64,000 nt of DNA from Candolleomyces eurysporus (taxonomy: Eukaryota; Basidiomycota; Agaricomycetes; Agaricales; Psathyrellaceae), in assembly GCA_027579435.1 (NCBI GenBank), contig JANBPK010000848.1, positions 62,001-126,000 of the forward strand. The letters are read 5' to 3'. Position 1 is the first letter of the stretch, and the number at the start of each line of letters is the position of its first letter. Position numbers and translations under genes: made by a program. The notes under the pieces are model-generated. The model was not told where the DNA came from, made no database searches, and saw only the letters and a list, made by a program, of their open reading frames with translations. Positions 11,032-22,750 of the stretch are shown here, in pieces.

Positions 11032-12764
11032 CTACAGCACCCAACCGAGTCCCATGGCAATGTCCCCTCCAGCTTTGATAGTTACCTGTTGCCAACGACG
11101 CTTGCCGTCTCCTTTCACTCTCGGCTCAAAGAGGTTTAGGCCTGTAGAAATTTTGAATGCAGCTTGACGAGGGATATGGTACTCGACGATGTTGCGTTCG
11201 AGGCCCCATCGTTCAAGAGATATGTCCTTGTTCTGAGTGGTGACCCAATTAATGGCAAGGAGACGGAGATCGTCGAATTGGAGTGCTGTTGAGAGGAGGT
11301 TTGACTATTGTACGAATAAACAGTCAGTAAACACGCCAACTGTAAGGAACGATCTCTTACCAGCCGTATCGAAACTTTGGATAAGTCGGAAACATCGAAA
11401 TCAATGCTCAAAGTCGACAACCTCGAGCACCGAAGCAACGTCTCCACATCTGCGTCCATCCGCGCATCCCAATCGCCCACCGGAGAGAATTTGTATAGGG
11501 ACAGGCTCTCAAGAGTGTCGTGATGCCTTCCAATAACCTTTTCGTAGAAATCGCTTCGATCGACATGACCATTCATATGATCCCACTCCCATTGATGATT
11601 ATGGTGGTTCCTGCTCGCAGCCGGTATCGATATCGCGAGTTTCTCCAAACCAGCGTATGACTTGAGGTAGGTAAGGAGAGGTAGAGGTACCGAGTCGACG
11701 ACGATCCGCTTTAATTTGACGTTGGCATTTTGAAGGATCGTCCAGATACTTGCGTTTGTCGGAATCTGGTTGTGGTAGATTTCGAGGGTGGTTAGAGTTG
11801 AGAGGTGGGGCCGGGATTTGAAGCGGAAGCCGCAGCCGTGGATACGCAGGAATTGGATTGAGGAGCTTGGAGTCTGCTGTGTTGGTGGAGGTGCAGTATC
11901 GGCATCAATAACTGAGTCGGGCTGCGCATTAGGTGCCTCGATGCTCGCTGGGGCGGGTTGCCTTGGCTGGGCGGGGAATGGGAATCGGAGACCGGGAGCA
12001 GCTGTCTCGATCGAAACGTGCGTCAAGGTAGCTTTCGTTTCCATGTACTGGGAAATTTGGGTGAATAGGTCTTCAGTGAATCTAGCATCCTTAGTATTGG
12101 AGACTGAGAGTCGCTGGAGGTGATCGAGTTTAATGAGTGAGATATCGTGGAATGGAGAGCCATTGAAGTGCAGAATTAGGGTAGTCAGGGCGGGAAGAGT
12201 CGAAAGCGCGTCGATAATCTGAGGGCACGGATCTGGGCTCTCCACTATCCATCTAAACAATTCGTGACTCGGTGCACATAGATTGAGCAGGTAAAAAAAC
12301 TTACTCGGCACTCCTAACAAGCTGGAACGCCGAAAGGATGGGAACAAGAAACGAATCGCTCATCCCAGGCATCTTGATCTGCTTCCAGCCTTCTTTGTTG
12401 CTGGTTCCTGAGTTCGAGCCAAACCGAATTCGCAGAACTCTTGCATAACGAAACACCATCGAGTGCTCTCCAATATAGCCTTGAATGGCTGCACTATCAG
12501 ACAAGAACGACAGGGATCTCCTCTTCTGCGCGTCGAGCGTCACGTCTCGAAAGAGGTGTGGTATCGGCGGATTTCTTGTTTGCTGGCATGTCAAACGGAG
12601 ACTACAGAGATCCTGCTTGATCTCAGCAAGCGTTGAGTTGTATGGCAATGCAATCTAGACAAATACAGGCTCAGCGCCCAGCATATATCGATGATTCGGT
12701 ACCGAACCTGGGCACATATTTCTTCAATGAGTTCAGGGGCGAGTGAGGTGAGGGTGGTTTTCAT
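11032..12764 (-). CDS. F-box-like protein with leucine-rich C-terminus
   Basis: Four exons (12764-12708, 12654-12305, 12252-11361, 11304-11032) join in frame to 523 residues. The N-terminus (SLAPELIEEICAQ, then LCSLRLTCQQTR and HLFRDVTLD) is a degenerate F-box, the Skp1-binding module of SCF ubiquitin ligases. The rest has irregular leucine-rich segments such as LPALTTLILHFNGSPFHDI and LSTLTTLEIYHNQIP, which usually form the substrate-binding face. A proline/alanine-rich insert lies around residue 210. The target is unknown. The start was chosen because the first exon supplies the canonical opening helix of the domain. It is followed upstream by a second F-box gene on the same strand. Confidence 0.7.
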
Positions 12765-13082
12765 GGTGGCCGTTAAGATAGACCGAAGGTTTTTCAGCGT
12801 CCTATGTCACGGTGTCCTTACAGAGTCACTGTCGGAGTCATAAACGGTAGCGCCATGGGTGCAGGAAGAGAAGGAGGAAGTGGCGGTACCGGGCGCTTAA
12901 GCGTTTATGGATGGTGATCAACTCACGCGTTCGATCCCCGAGTAAGTCCGTTGACAATCTATTGGTGGACCTTGCCAACCTCCTGAGGGGAAACAAAGCA
13001 GAGGCACCTTAAAAGGCTAAAATTGAGGACACAGAACGACTACAGGCAATTGAACAGAAAGGGTGGTATGATTACAGGAAGG
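12765..13082. other. Intergenic spacer between two F-box genes
   Basis: Contains the promoter of the 12764 gene and the 3' end of the 14765 gene. I see no further feature. Confidence 0.4.
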
Positions 13083-14765
13083 TCACCAACTATTTTCATC
13101 GACCTCGCTCTCCTCTTCTGGGTGTGTGTATATGTACTGCAATGGTCCTATCTTGGTTGAAATGCCGTAGGCCCTCTGCAGGTCTTGGACGTATTTCGAA
13201 GTCAAGGGACTGTGTTCTTTGGGGGTTCTAACCGGTTTATAGATGATTGTCAAGTGTCGGAGGCGGTCATGACCTTGGGGAACCATGTCACCCCCACGGT
13301 CCTCGTGGTCCCGTCGGAATGCAAGAAACAAAGCCAAGTGTTTCAGCGGGGCATCTTCTGGTAACATCTCCAGGAGTTCCAGGACTTCAATATTCGGTAG
13401 AAACTCTGCACCACGCCGTCCAAGAGTGAAGAAAATGTCATTCCCGCCTGGCTTGAGGCGAAGGTTATCAAGGGTGACGCGCGTCACAAAGGGAAGGTTG
13501 CGAAGAATGGACTGCAACTCGTGGGAGTTGAGCCCAACGTTCTGGAAGGAAATGGAGCTTAAGCTTCCCTCACAGCTCGACTGTTCCTTGACGAATGACT
13601 TCAGCCGGTCCGCAAAACGAACTTCATTCAACCAAATTCCTCCAAAGTTGAGGTTGAGATTGATCAGGGATGGTGTCTTGATGCACTGAAAGATTGTCGA
13701 AGAAGAGGGCATGCTTTGCAAGCGCAGGGTTCGGACGTTTGGAAGCAATAAGCCACCTGAAAGGATTTGTCCAGCGAGGGGATCACTGTCCTCGGGGCGG
13801 GAGATATTGGAACCATAGAAGTCGATCGTAAGGGTCTCGACGTTCGTGCAGTGTCGTAAAACGAAAAGGATAGTGGCCTGTTCCCAATCGCACCCGATCG
13901 TAAAGGAGATGAGGCGCTCGAAGAAGCCTGGTGGAATGTACAGCTCCCCTCCACGAAAGTCGGACTCCCTGAACTCCGCCTGAGAGACGCTTGGCAGGAG
14001 TAGTCGGAAGGAAGTGACAGACGCCGGTATACGCGTTAGGATTCCCGATTCTGGGGCGGATGCATCGTTCCATTCCTCCTCCAAGTCTAGGGTCAGGGAC
14101 CGGATTGAATCCCATGGACGAGGGTTTGGTGGTTTCGCACGAGACTCGAGACCGTCTACCAAGTTCTCGAAGCAACGGGAGCTCGAGCAACGCAACGAGA
14201 GGGTGTCAAGGGCAGGGCCTTCGGTCAACAGCTGGGCGAGCTCGGTACGATCGAGATCGCAGCCGGTGACTTCCTGGGCCGCACAAGCATCGCCGAGCCC
14301 CGTGTTAATTTCGAGGATCCGTGGTACACCTGAGCGGCGAAACCAGGAGACGGCCTTGGCGTAGGAGATCTCTTTTTCTGTTTCGATTTTGAGACCGCTC
14401 CATAGTCGATGCGTAAGTCGAGCGGCGTGGCACCACGGCTTGCAAACGAGGCACAGGTTAACAAGTTGCTTCCTCCCTTCTTCATTGAGAACTGAAGGCA
14501 GCATTGACTTGAAAATTTCCCCAAGCACTTCCGCTGGAATCCGTCGTACGAAAGATAATATCGCCTGATGCTCTCGACGATCCTCTTCAAGGATCTCGAG
14601 TTGGGCTTTCAGCCGAACTATCTTCTCGGTTAGAGCATCGACGCCTTGCTGAATGTTCGTTATTTCTGCAGCATTAGGTGTAATATTGGTAGAGAATAGA
14701 CGAGCAAGAGACTTCGGGCGACTCATCGTTTTCAAGCAAAGAGCCGGAAAGGAACGGGAGCGCAA
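13083..14765 (-). CDS. F-box domain protein with N-terminal coiled coil
   Basis: This is a single uninterrupted frame of 560 codons, or 547 if the second methionine (MSRPKSLARL) is the start. A heptad-like helix (about residues 38-65, QQGVDALTEKIVRLKAQLEI) precedes an F-box (about 73-120, VRRIPAEVLGEIFKSMLP then LCLVCKPWCHAARLTHRLW). A long C-terminal region of irregular leucine-rich repeats with segments such as LLPNVRTLRLQSMP follows. The combination of coiled coil, RRIPAEVLGEIF and RLW is standard for the lineage-expanded F-box proteins of Agaricomycetes, which are thought to recruit substrates to SCF complexes. The substrate is unknown. It resembles the broken copy at 20366-22490. Confidence 0.8.
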   Translation of the reverse strand: MRSRSFPALCLKTMSRPKSLARLFSTNITPNAAEITNIQQGVDALTEKIVRLKAQLEILEEDRREHQAILSFVRRIPAEVLGEIFKSMLPSVLNEEGRKQLVNLCLVCKPWCHAARLTHRLWSGLKIETEKEISYAKAVSWFRRSGVPRILEINTGLGDACAAQEVTGCDLDRTELAQLLTEGPALDTLSLRCSSSRCFENLVDGLESRAKPPNPRPWDSIRSLTLDLEEEWNDASAPESGILTRIPASVTSFRLLLPSVSQAEFRESDFRGGELYIPPGFFERLISFTIGCDWEQATILFVLRHCTNVETLTIDFYGSNISRPEDSDPLAGQILSGGLLLPNVRTLRLQSMPSSSTIFQCIKTPSLINLNLNFGGIWLNEVRFADRLKSFVKEQSSCEGSLSSISFQNVGLNSHELQSILRNLPFVTRVTLDNLRLKPGGNDIFFTLGRRGAEFLPNIEVLELLEMLPEDAPLKHLALFLAFRRDHEDRGGDMVPQGHDRLRHLTIIYKPVRTPKEHSPLTSKYVQDLQRAYGISTKIGPLQYIYTHPEEESEVDENSW

Positions 14766-15575
14766 TAGTGTCAGTGCTTGGACTTGTTTGTATGGAGCCC
14801 CTGTTGCTAACCCGAAAACTGGGATCAGGCTTTCCTCAGTTCTCCACCGTCACCCTCCTCTCACTGAGTCTCAGTCCTGCCAATCCATCCCCTTGGCCAA
14901 TTTGAACTTGGTTGAGACATCCAATTTAAAACTGCCTCCCGGTCATCTAAATACATTCGCCGGCAGGTCGTTTTTCGGCGTTGCAGGACACTCAGCTGAT
15001 TTTCGTCCTTCGAATAATCTGGCAATCAGATTGAGAAGTTCCACTCTTATCTGAAGCCTGGGAGGCTAGCCTTCGTAATGGCTTGTGGAGCGAACGGTCG
15101 TCAGTCTACCTTTCGGACAGAACCCTGGCCTGCACCAAGCGACCCGTGTATTCTTTCCGAGGTCACACTTCTCGTATTCGAGCGTGGTGTACTCAAATGA
15201 ATTTGAAATGGTGTACGGTGTCGGGGATCGCGAATCCGCTAGCGGGAAGTGCAGAATAAGGGTACCTTCCAGCTCATGTGTCAGATTTAAACGAACTGCA
15301 GCTATCTGTTACGCTCAACGACGCCTTGCATCCCATAACGAGGTTGAGTTACGGTTCTTCAAATACATATATCGAAGTCCGAGGAATTTTTTCATGCTCT
15401 CATGGCCGACACGCTTCTCAGCCGGATTCTCAAATCAAGCCTCGCTCGTTCTCTCATTGCCCGGGTGGGCTGGTCTCGTTGGAGTGTGTATTTCTACGTG
15501 GGATACATAAAGTCCATTCCCCTCTCAGATCTCTGCCTCAAAGCCACCGCCCGCACATTGTCAAATCCTATCGTC
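14766..15575. other. Intergenic region
   Basis: About 0.8 kb upstream of both the minus-strand F-box gene and the plus-strand dynamin gene, so it must hold two promoters. Open frames are present on the plus strand, but they show no recognisable protein and are probably chance. Confidence 0.35.
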
Positions 15576-18516
15576 ATGAACGCGCCCCACTCTCTCCAAG
15601 TACCTCCTCCTCCTCTCGACGACGCAATCGACGAGCATGAGGCTGGGGTTGGTCTGTCAGATGCTCATCTCTCGCAGTCCCGTCGTCAAATGCTCGACTT
15701 AGTGAACAGACTGCAGAGTACAGGGTACGCCTGTTTAGCTTTCCTTCCGTTCACGCTTACAAAGTCCCTGTCTCATTCTCGTTAAACAGAGTCCAAGTCG
15801 ACATTGACCTCCCTCAGATTGCGGTCATTGGCTCTCAGATCTCAGAGCGCAGGTAAATCCTCACTCATTGAGTCCATCTCTGGCATCACTCTGCCCAGGG
15901 CCGCCGGGACCTGCACCAGGTACGTATTCTGCTTCTCTTAGCCCGGACATTCAACCCCCGTCTGACCTTGTTTCTAACTTCAGATGCCCCACTGAATGTC
16001 GGCTGTCACGAAGCGACACTCCGTGGCATTGCAAAGTCTCCCTGCGGTTCATTAAAGATCGCAACGGCCAACCCCTCGGTCAAGCCCGCAACGAAGACTT
16101 TGGGACAGTTATATACGACAAAGCAGAAGTTGAGGAAAGGATCAGGAGGGCGCAGCGCGCCATACTGAATCCATCCTTGCCTCGATCCCAGTTCCTGGAC
16201 GGCGACGACGAAGACCTTGAGGACTCAGAGTTGACGTTTTCGAGTAATGTAGTTTCGTTGGCTATCAGTGGCCCCGGTGTGGCGGACCTGTCGTTCTGCG
16301 ACCTCCCAGGTAGGATATCGAGATCTCTATATTTGAATATCATAACTGATCGCTCGATTCCTTACACCAGGTCTCATCGCCAGTGTAAGCAGCAACAAGG
16401 GCAGCTCCAATGACATTGCCCTTGTTGAGGGCTTAGTTATCTCGTACATCAAGAAGCCAAGTTGCATTATTTTGCTTACGGTCGCTTGCGAAAGTAAGTA
16501 GGCGTCTGCAGCCTCGTCTGTTTCCAGGTGCTCAAGTCTAACCACTTCCTGATCTATCTAGCCGATTTCGAGAACCAAGGGGCGCACCGCTTGGCTAAAA
16601 TTCATGATCCCGAAGGAAAGCGAACGATCGGTGCGTTCAGATTACACTCCTTTATTTAAGGGTACTAACACAAATCGGTCAGGTGTCCTCACGAAACCCG
16701 ACCGGATTCCCACTGGCGAGGAACAAAGCTGGATCCGCTTCATTCGAAACGAGCGCGAACCTTTGGACAATAACTGGTACTGCGTCAAGCAACCCAGTTC
16801 GAACGACATCAAGCAAAACATTACCTGGAATGAAGCACGCAAACGCGAAGACGATTTCTTCACCCTCACTGTACCCTGGAGCGAGCTCGACATGATGTAC
16901 CACAAGTACCTTCGCACCAGGAACCTTGTCGAGAGATTGAGTTCCGTTCTCTCCGATTTGATTTCCAAAAGGTCAGTCTTCCCATCGATTTCTCTTTACC
17001 CTTGCTCAATTACCATCCAGGCTCCCCGAAATTCAAGAAGAATTGGAGCGTGGAATCATAGCCGCTCGACAGGCTATCGAACGCCTCCCCCCTCCCCCTT
17101 CGACGGATCCTGTGAACGATATCGCCACACTCTTGCACTCCTTCACCTCGGATTTGCGTCGCCACGTTGATGGGATTCCGAACAAGAAGGGGCTTCTGCA
17201 GTCCATGCGCCCTGCTCAGCAGAAATTCCGCAAGGCCATTCGAGACACGGCCCCCGAATTCATGCCGTTCCACCGCGAGAATGCTGGAACGAGGTTCCTA
17301 CCGCGTCCCCAATTCCTTGATAATGAAGAGGAGTCCGAAGGATCTGCTTCACAGGACGCTGAAGATTCTTACTCTGAAGAAGCTTTTTCTGAAGGCGACG
17401 AAATTACGACCCCAGAAATCACGATGGCGGATGGGCGGGCAAAGGGAGTCAAAGTTGGCCGGAATGCGACGAGGTCTACGAAATCGCTCACCAGTACGTT
17501 TAATATCTTGTTTTTTCACTCTCTTATTTTTGACTGACCAGTTTCTTCCCCACAGAGCTCGTACTCGGGAGCTCCCAGGAAACTATCCATTTGTCGTTCA
17601 GCAGACGTTCATCAAGGATATCATCGCCAAGTGGTCTGCGCCAGCCTTTGTGTATCTGGAGGCCGTTCAAGTTATTCTATCCGGCTACGTGAAGAAGCTC
17701 GTGACGGAGCATTTCGAGCATTTCGGCCAGGGGGCCTTGGAGCAGCGAATCAAGTATGTCCTTCCTTTAATCTCGTGCTCTAAGAGATTTTTTTGATCAA
17801 AGATTAGGACCATTATATATAACCACCTCAAGGACTGTTTTACTCAAACGGAAAAGCGTATCAAGTGGTTCATCGAACTGGAAGCCTTACCTTTCACCCT
17901 CAACCAACACTATCTCTCCGACTACAGGGAAAAATTCCTCGCTTATTACAAAGCAGCCCGAGAAGACGACATCCAAACCTTTGTTACGAAGCAGGTCAAG
18001 GCGTATAAGAATACATCCGGCACCTCCTCCAATTCCCGAGCTCTGGACGATGAGCATGAGTGCCCGAAAGGCATCCCGAAGGTCCTCCTGGGCCTCACCG
18101 AGATGGGGATTACGGGCATCCAGCCGGACGATATCTACAAGATCTTACCCGCCGACGAGATGGCGCCCGCGATCAACATCATGGCAGATGTTAGAGCATA
18201 CTTTCAAGGTGCGATTTTCCTTTGACTTCCCCTTCTCGAACAATTGGCTGACGATCCTGACGTTCGTGCGACAGTCGCTTATAAACGCTTTGCCGACAAC
18301 ATCCCGCTCGCCGTCGACTACGAACTCGTTCAAGGGATAGAACGCGACGTCTTGAAGACATTGTATACGCGGCTTGGGATTAATGGGCCTGACGGTCAGC
18401 GTATTGCGAAGGAGTTGGCCCAAGAGAGCGCCCAGGTCGCGGATAAGCGTCAGGACTTGTCGAAGAAGCTCGAGCGCCTCCAGATTGCAAGTATGGAACT
18501 CTTGGAACTGTCTTAG
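15576..18516 (+). CDS. Dynamin/Mx-like large GTPase with a 7-bp duplication in the P-loop
   Basis: Ten exons (15576-15724, 15790-15919, 15984-16309, 16371-16493, 16562-16630, 16683-16971, 17021-17493, 17558-17753, 17808-18208, 18275-18516) encode a dynamin-superfamily GTPase of about 796 residues if one 7-bp duplication is discounted. The GTPase motifs are GSQSAGKSS (G1), DLPG (G3) and TKPD (G4). Middle and effector regions follow, with RELPGNYPF and a C-terminal GED-like helical region (ADNIPLAVDYELVQGI to LLELS). No PH domain or transmembrane anchor is visible, as in Mx-type proteins. The direct repeat TCTCAGA-TCTCAGA at 15833-15846 shifts the frame exactly inside G1. An alternative acceptor at 15838 would keep the frame but drop the beta-strand before the P-loop. 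A broken copy lies at 25345-26371. Its cellular role is unknown. Confidence 0.8.
15833..15846 (+). repeat. 7-bp tandem duplication in the GTPase P-loop codons
   Basis: TCTCAGA occurs twice in a row. Removing one unit gives an uninterrupted GSQSAGKSS motif. Confidence 0.9.
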
Positions 18517-18838
18517 TATCAAAGCGGCTGTGATCACGGCTTGTCGCTCTGAAGTTCCTGTTTCTCTCTCCGAAGTGGTGACTATTCTAACCCTCCTGTG
18601 CTACTGTATATTATATAAATTTGGCCTTTTCCAGGCTTGACCTGACCGCGACCCTTCCGCATAAATTAGATCCAATTTGCCAAGCTGTTGGACTTCCGGT
18701 TTTTCTGAACAGGCAGGTTCTTCTCACAAGTCCTGGGCATGGCTCCGTCACGTTTCTATATGCTGTTGAATGAGGCTGTAGACGCCTAACGGTGTCCTCA
18801 CTCCTCCCCTTCAACTGGTTTGTCGAAAGTAATTCCCT

Positions 18839-20194
18839 ATGTCATCGACATCATCTACAACCCCCCAAGTCAACATCTACCTTAATGGTTACTACTCCAT
18901 GAACATGAGTGACCATGCGTCTCGCATGCGTAATAACTCTACTTTACGTTCCGCGAATCGCATTGGGAGAATCGGGGCGAACACCGTGGACGCACAAGCA
19001 AGTGTGGGCCCTCCTTTGGCTTGTATGCCCGATTTCCTCTGTTTTATTGCAAGCTCATCGTCATTGAGCCACAGATCTACAACTCCGTGATCCGAATGCT
19101 ACGCACACCCAATCGTCATCCTCTCAAATCCCAGCACCTGTTGACAGCCAGACGTCGCAGCAAGGTCCAGCAGGCCAAGCCTTTGCCAGGGCCTTGGAGG
19201 GCGTCATCTGTTGCTTGCGAGCCCTTAATCTCTTCGTATTGCTATGGATCCCCCATTTCTATCACGGTCAACTGTGGCCTATAGTGGAGTTACTGTCTAC
19301 GATCGAAAGTCAGGAGCATTCTGACTCCCGGACGAGCATAGGCACCCAGAGTGGTGTCAATTTGGCGACGACTGAAGGAAACTCCTTGTTGTCGCAGCTG
19401 GATTGTTCACTGCTAGGTTTCGTTGACGGCCGGATTTCGGAATGGAACATTATGTTTGTTGTTGCTCTAGGGCTTCTCGCGTAAGTTCTCGCTCTCGTGT
19501 AATATGTGCTACTAGACCCTTTCTCACACCCTACCTTGCAACCCACACAACTCGCCGTCCATTCCAACAGAGTCTCTCCAACGATCTTACAGATTCAGTC
19601 TGCTATTGAAGATAGGATTGTTCGAGCATTTGCTTTCCCCGCCATGTACCGAGCTACCTCCGGGCTCATCTTCACCGTCGTTCTCAGCGTTTATTTTCGC
19701 TCCTTGTCAAAGAAAGATAATCCTTATATTCGGCTATGGTGTCAGGTAGGATTCCCGTTGACTATACCTCCGACACAACTCTCATTGAAGCGTCATGACA
19801 GGGAATGTGCCGTACGGCTGGTTCCTCCGATGTTTCAACACTTTCCCAAGTCATATCTCTACCGGCGGCCTCCATCAGCTGGTATGTTGGCAAATTGAAC
19901 GATTTCTACTTAAAAAATATTGATAAAAGTCTCTGTGACTCTGTTGAATCCAATAGGTCGGTTTTCTTTTTCATTGGTGCGCTCTTTTCGCTTCTATGGA
20001 AGACCGACACCATACAGAAAGAACGCGCATTCGAGGACATGGGTCCCAAATCGGCCGTTATCGACGAGAGCGACCCGTTTCTCGTGACAGTTTTCAGTGC
20101 TCGTGGCTCAGTTACATTCCTGATGGTTATTGACTTTGCTTATCTCGTTTGGTTAATTGTAGTGTTGCGCCGCCATGCAAAAGCTCTTGCATGA
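18839..20194 (+). CDS. Multi-pass membrane protein of unknown function (X, copy 1)
   Basis: Five exons (18839-19022, 19075-19480, 19571-19745, 19802-19881, 19957-20194) join in frame to 360 residues. I do not recognise the family. A polar N-terminus of about 110 residues rich in Ser and Gln is followed by about five hydrophobic segments: ALNLFVLLWIPHF, NIMFVVALGLLAV, SGLIFTVVLSVYF, SVFFFIGALFSLLW and VTFLMVIDFAYLVWLIVVL. It is probably integral to a membrane, with a short basic C-terminus (RRHAKALA). The paralogue at 26713-28001 conserves intron positions and phases, confirming the model. It starts about 320 bp after the dynamin-like gene on the same strand in both copies of the duplicated cassette. 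The small fourth intron is a multiple of three (75 nt), so retention would stay in frame. Confidence 0.75.
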
Positions 20195-20365
20195 ACTAGT
20201 TGAAAATTGAATACACGAAAAACAAATGTACACTAACTATCCACCTATATACTTCACTGCCAGTGCCACAACAACAGAAAACTACATCCCACTTTTCCTG
20301 TCAAATGCATGCTGGAATATTCCCCCAGTTATATCGAGTGGGATATTGTTCCATGGTGAAAGTAT

Positions 20366-22490
20366 TCAATTGAACCGTTCGAGCTGGTTTTCACAACGCT
20401 GGATCCGGGCACGCAATTCAACTATTTCCGCCGTCAAGAATTCGACACCTTCGCGCAAGGTTGCAACCTGGGGCGAGTTGAGAGGGAAGTTACTGGAAAG
20501 CTGGCATAGAAATCGCCGCTTTGAACGTCCATTCGAGCCCAAGGCCTGAAAATAGATGCGGGCAATGCGAGCAAACAAGATATTGGGAATGATGTGCGTG
20601 TGTGTTGTGGCACCCTTCCGANGGGGGGGAATCCCTTCCCAAGCCACATAGCTTCGCGCCACATTGACACCAGCTCCACCAGCTTCAAGTTCTGGTGAAT
20701 TTCACGGAGGGATGTACTACACAGGTGTATGCTTCCAAGGTGTTTATGCGGAATTCCAAAGTCCACTCGATACTGTTCCGAGGCATTTTGACTCGGGTTC
20801 ATACACGCAATTTCCAGGTGCCAAGATGGATGCGCGGCATGTGCAGGAACCAACAACGGCACCGCTGTTTCCCGTCGATGTTCCCCGCTCTCTTTCTTGG
20901 GATCATGTTGGCCGGTCCCTCATTAACCTCCAATGCCAAAACCCTGAAAGTAATTCGCGTACTAATGAAGTCAAAATGCCTCGGACCACCGCCGTGCGAA
21001 GCAGCGGCCACTTCCCACAGGTTATAGAGGAAACGACTACCGGCAGTACTCTGGATTCGCCATCCAATCATTGTCGCTGTCGCTTTCAGTTCCACTACTT
21101 CGCGCGTAATTATAATTTCGATACAAGGGCGGCAGCAGATGAAGTCCTTTGCATCTCTGGTGTCGAAGTCGTTGGAAAGGCTGCGGATTTTGAGGGTTGC
21201 AAGGTTGGGAACGTGTTTCCTCCGAACTCCAGATGATATCATCGAGGCAGAGGTGCTTGACTCCGAGTGAGTCGCTCCGGGCCAACATTTTGAAAATCAA
21301 ATACCCCGTAAAATAAAATTATTCACCTGCAGTGTGCTCAACGTTCAACTTGGGTTTCTGATCTTCAAGCTTCAAGAAATGTCTCGAAAGATTCTGTGAA
21401 CAAGCCTTCTAATTCTTCTCTCCTGGGGTAGTTGTACTCGTAGTATTCCCTGGCTTCTTCTCCTTCATCAACCACCCAAGATAAATTGGGGGAATGAGCA
21501 AGATGGGCCGCTCTGTGCCGTCATACTATCTCCCCTATTCAGAGAATGACAAGTTATATCTCAAACGATGTCGCAGTGGAAGGAATGTCAGCGAATTTGG
21601 CAACAAATCTTGTTACTTCCTCGTAATATTGAGCATCGGCAGCGAGCGAGAGTGCTGAGGCTCGGATTTCACTCCATAGCAGTGGAATTCTCCTTCCTGC
21701 CGCTGCTTCCAGCTTCTTGGGGAGAAATTGGAAGCAACGCGCCGCCACAGAGAATTGATGCGGAGTGGAGGGCCGCTTGCGAGAAATGTGGGAACGCCGG
21801 ACAAAGTCGCTGAACATTTGCCCGGGTTGTCACTAGCGCAGTAGGATTATCGACCAAAGTTAACCACCAGCGTTTTCGTGACAGCACCTGAGCGGTGGAA
21901 CCAGTTTGCGATAGCTCAATGCAGAATAGGGTGCCTCTTTCTGCGCCTTACGGCGACTGAAAATCGGCTCCCGAGCCAATGTCTCTGGGTTGTGGCATCG
22001 CACCAGAGCTTGCAAGCGAGGCACTAGGTCTTTTGGGCCTTCTTACCTAAAAGCAATGAAAAGATATTGGCAAATATTTCGCCAAGTTCCTCAATAGGAT
22101 TCTCCCTCAAAGGAGAGAGATGATTTCGTCTTAGAAGAGCTTTTCCTTGCGATCTTCTAATTAGGCATATAGATGGTGAATCTTACGCTGGAGAGCCTCA
22201 ATGCCTTTTCTTGCGGACGCTTTCTGAGTTGGGCTAGCAGGACCATTGTTAGTGAGTAGGTGAAAAAGGTCAGTGTTGCGCGAGTTCATTGGGAAACGAG
22301 AGGACTCGGGGCGGTAGTCCTGGGTATGTGGAATAAAAGCTGGACAAGCGTGTGACCCTCCAGACGATCGTTGTGGCACCCGGCTCGCTTTGGCCAGTCC
22401 AGCCCAGGAAAAATGTCTCCAAGGTGGAAAAATGCCTCCAAGGTCCACCCAACCGCCAGTGCTAGTGCCGAGCGCAGAGCAAGGATACAT
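20366..22490 (-). pseudogene. Degenerate F-box gene
   Basis: Scattered frames on the minus strand follow the order of an F-box protein like the one at 13083-14765. They include a heptad-like opening (KGIEALQRKIHHL, near 22180), a segment with LVCKLWCDATTQ (near 22000), ANWFHRSGAV (near 21890), LWSEIRASALSLAADAQYY (near 21640) and a C-terminal stretch with LREGVEFLTAEIVELRARI (near 20420-20480). The segments are in different frames and separated by stops, so no product longer than about 150 residues is possible. It occupies the slot between X and Y that holds an intact F-box gene in the second cassette, but sequence similarity to that gene is not obvious to me. An undetermined base lies at 20622. 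Confidence 0.55.
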
Positions 22491-22750
22491 TTATGAGATG
22501 GCGGAAATATATACATATCGGACCATTTTCTTGGTACATGAGAGGGAGCATCGTGAAAATACAACTCATGGGAATGAACAAGGGAGAGATCTGAGATTGT
22601 TGCATCCTTCCCACTTTGACTCGATGGAAAGGTGCGGGAGATATATGAGAGGTATGTATATACATATATAAAGAGAGTCTAAGCTAGAGGTATGCACGTT
22701 ACAGTAATACCAGATATACTCTAGAAGAGTGCTAGAGGAAGACATTTGTA

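Noticed and set aside
22640..22680. AT-rich TATATACATATATAA stretch as a promoter
   Set aside because: It is simple-sequence repeat downstream of gene Y with no start codon at a fitting distance on either strand.
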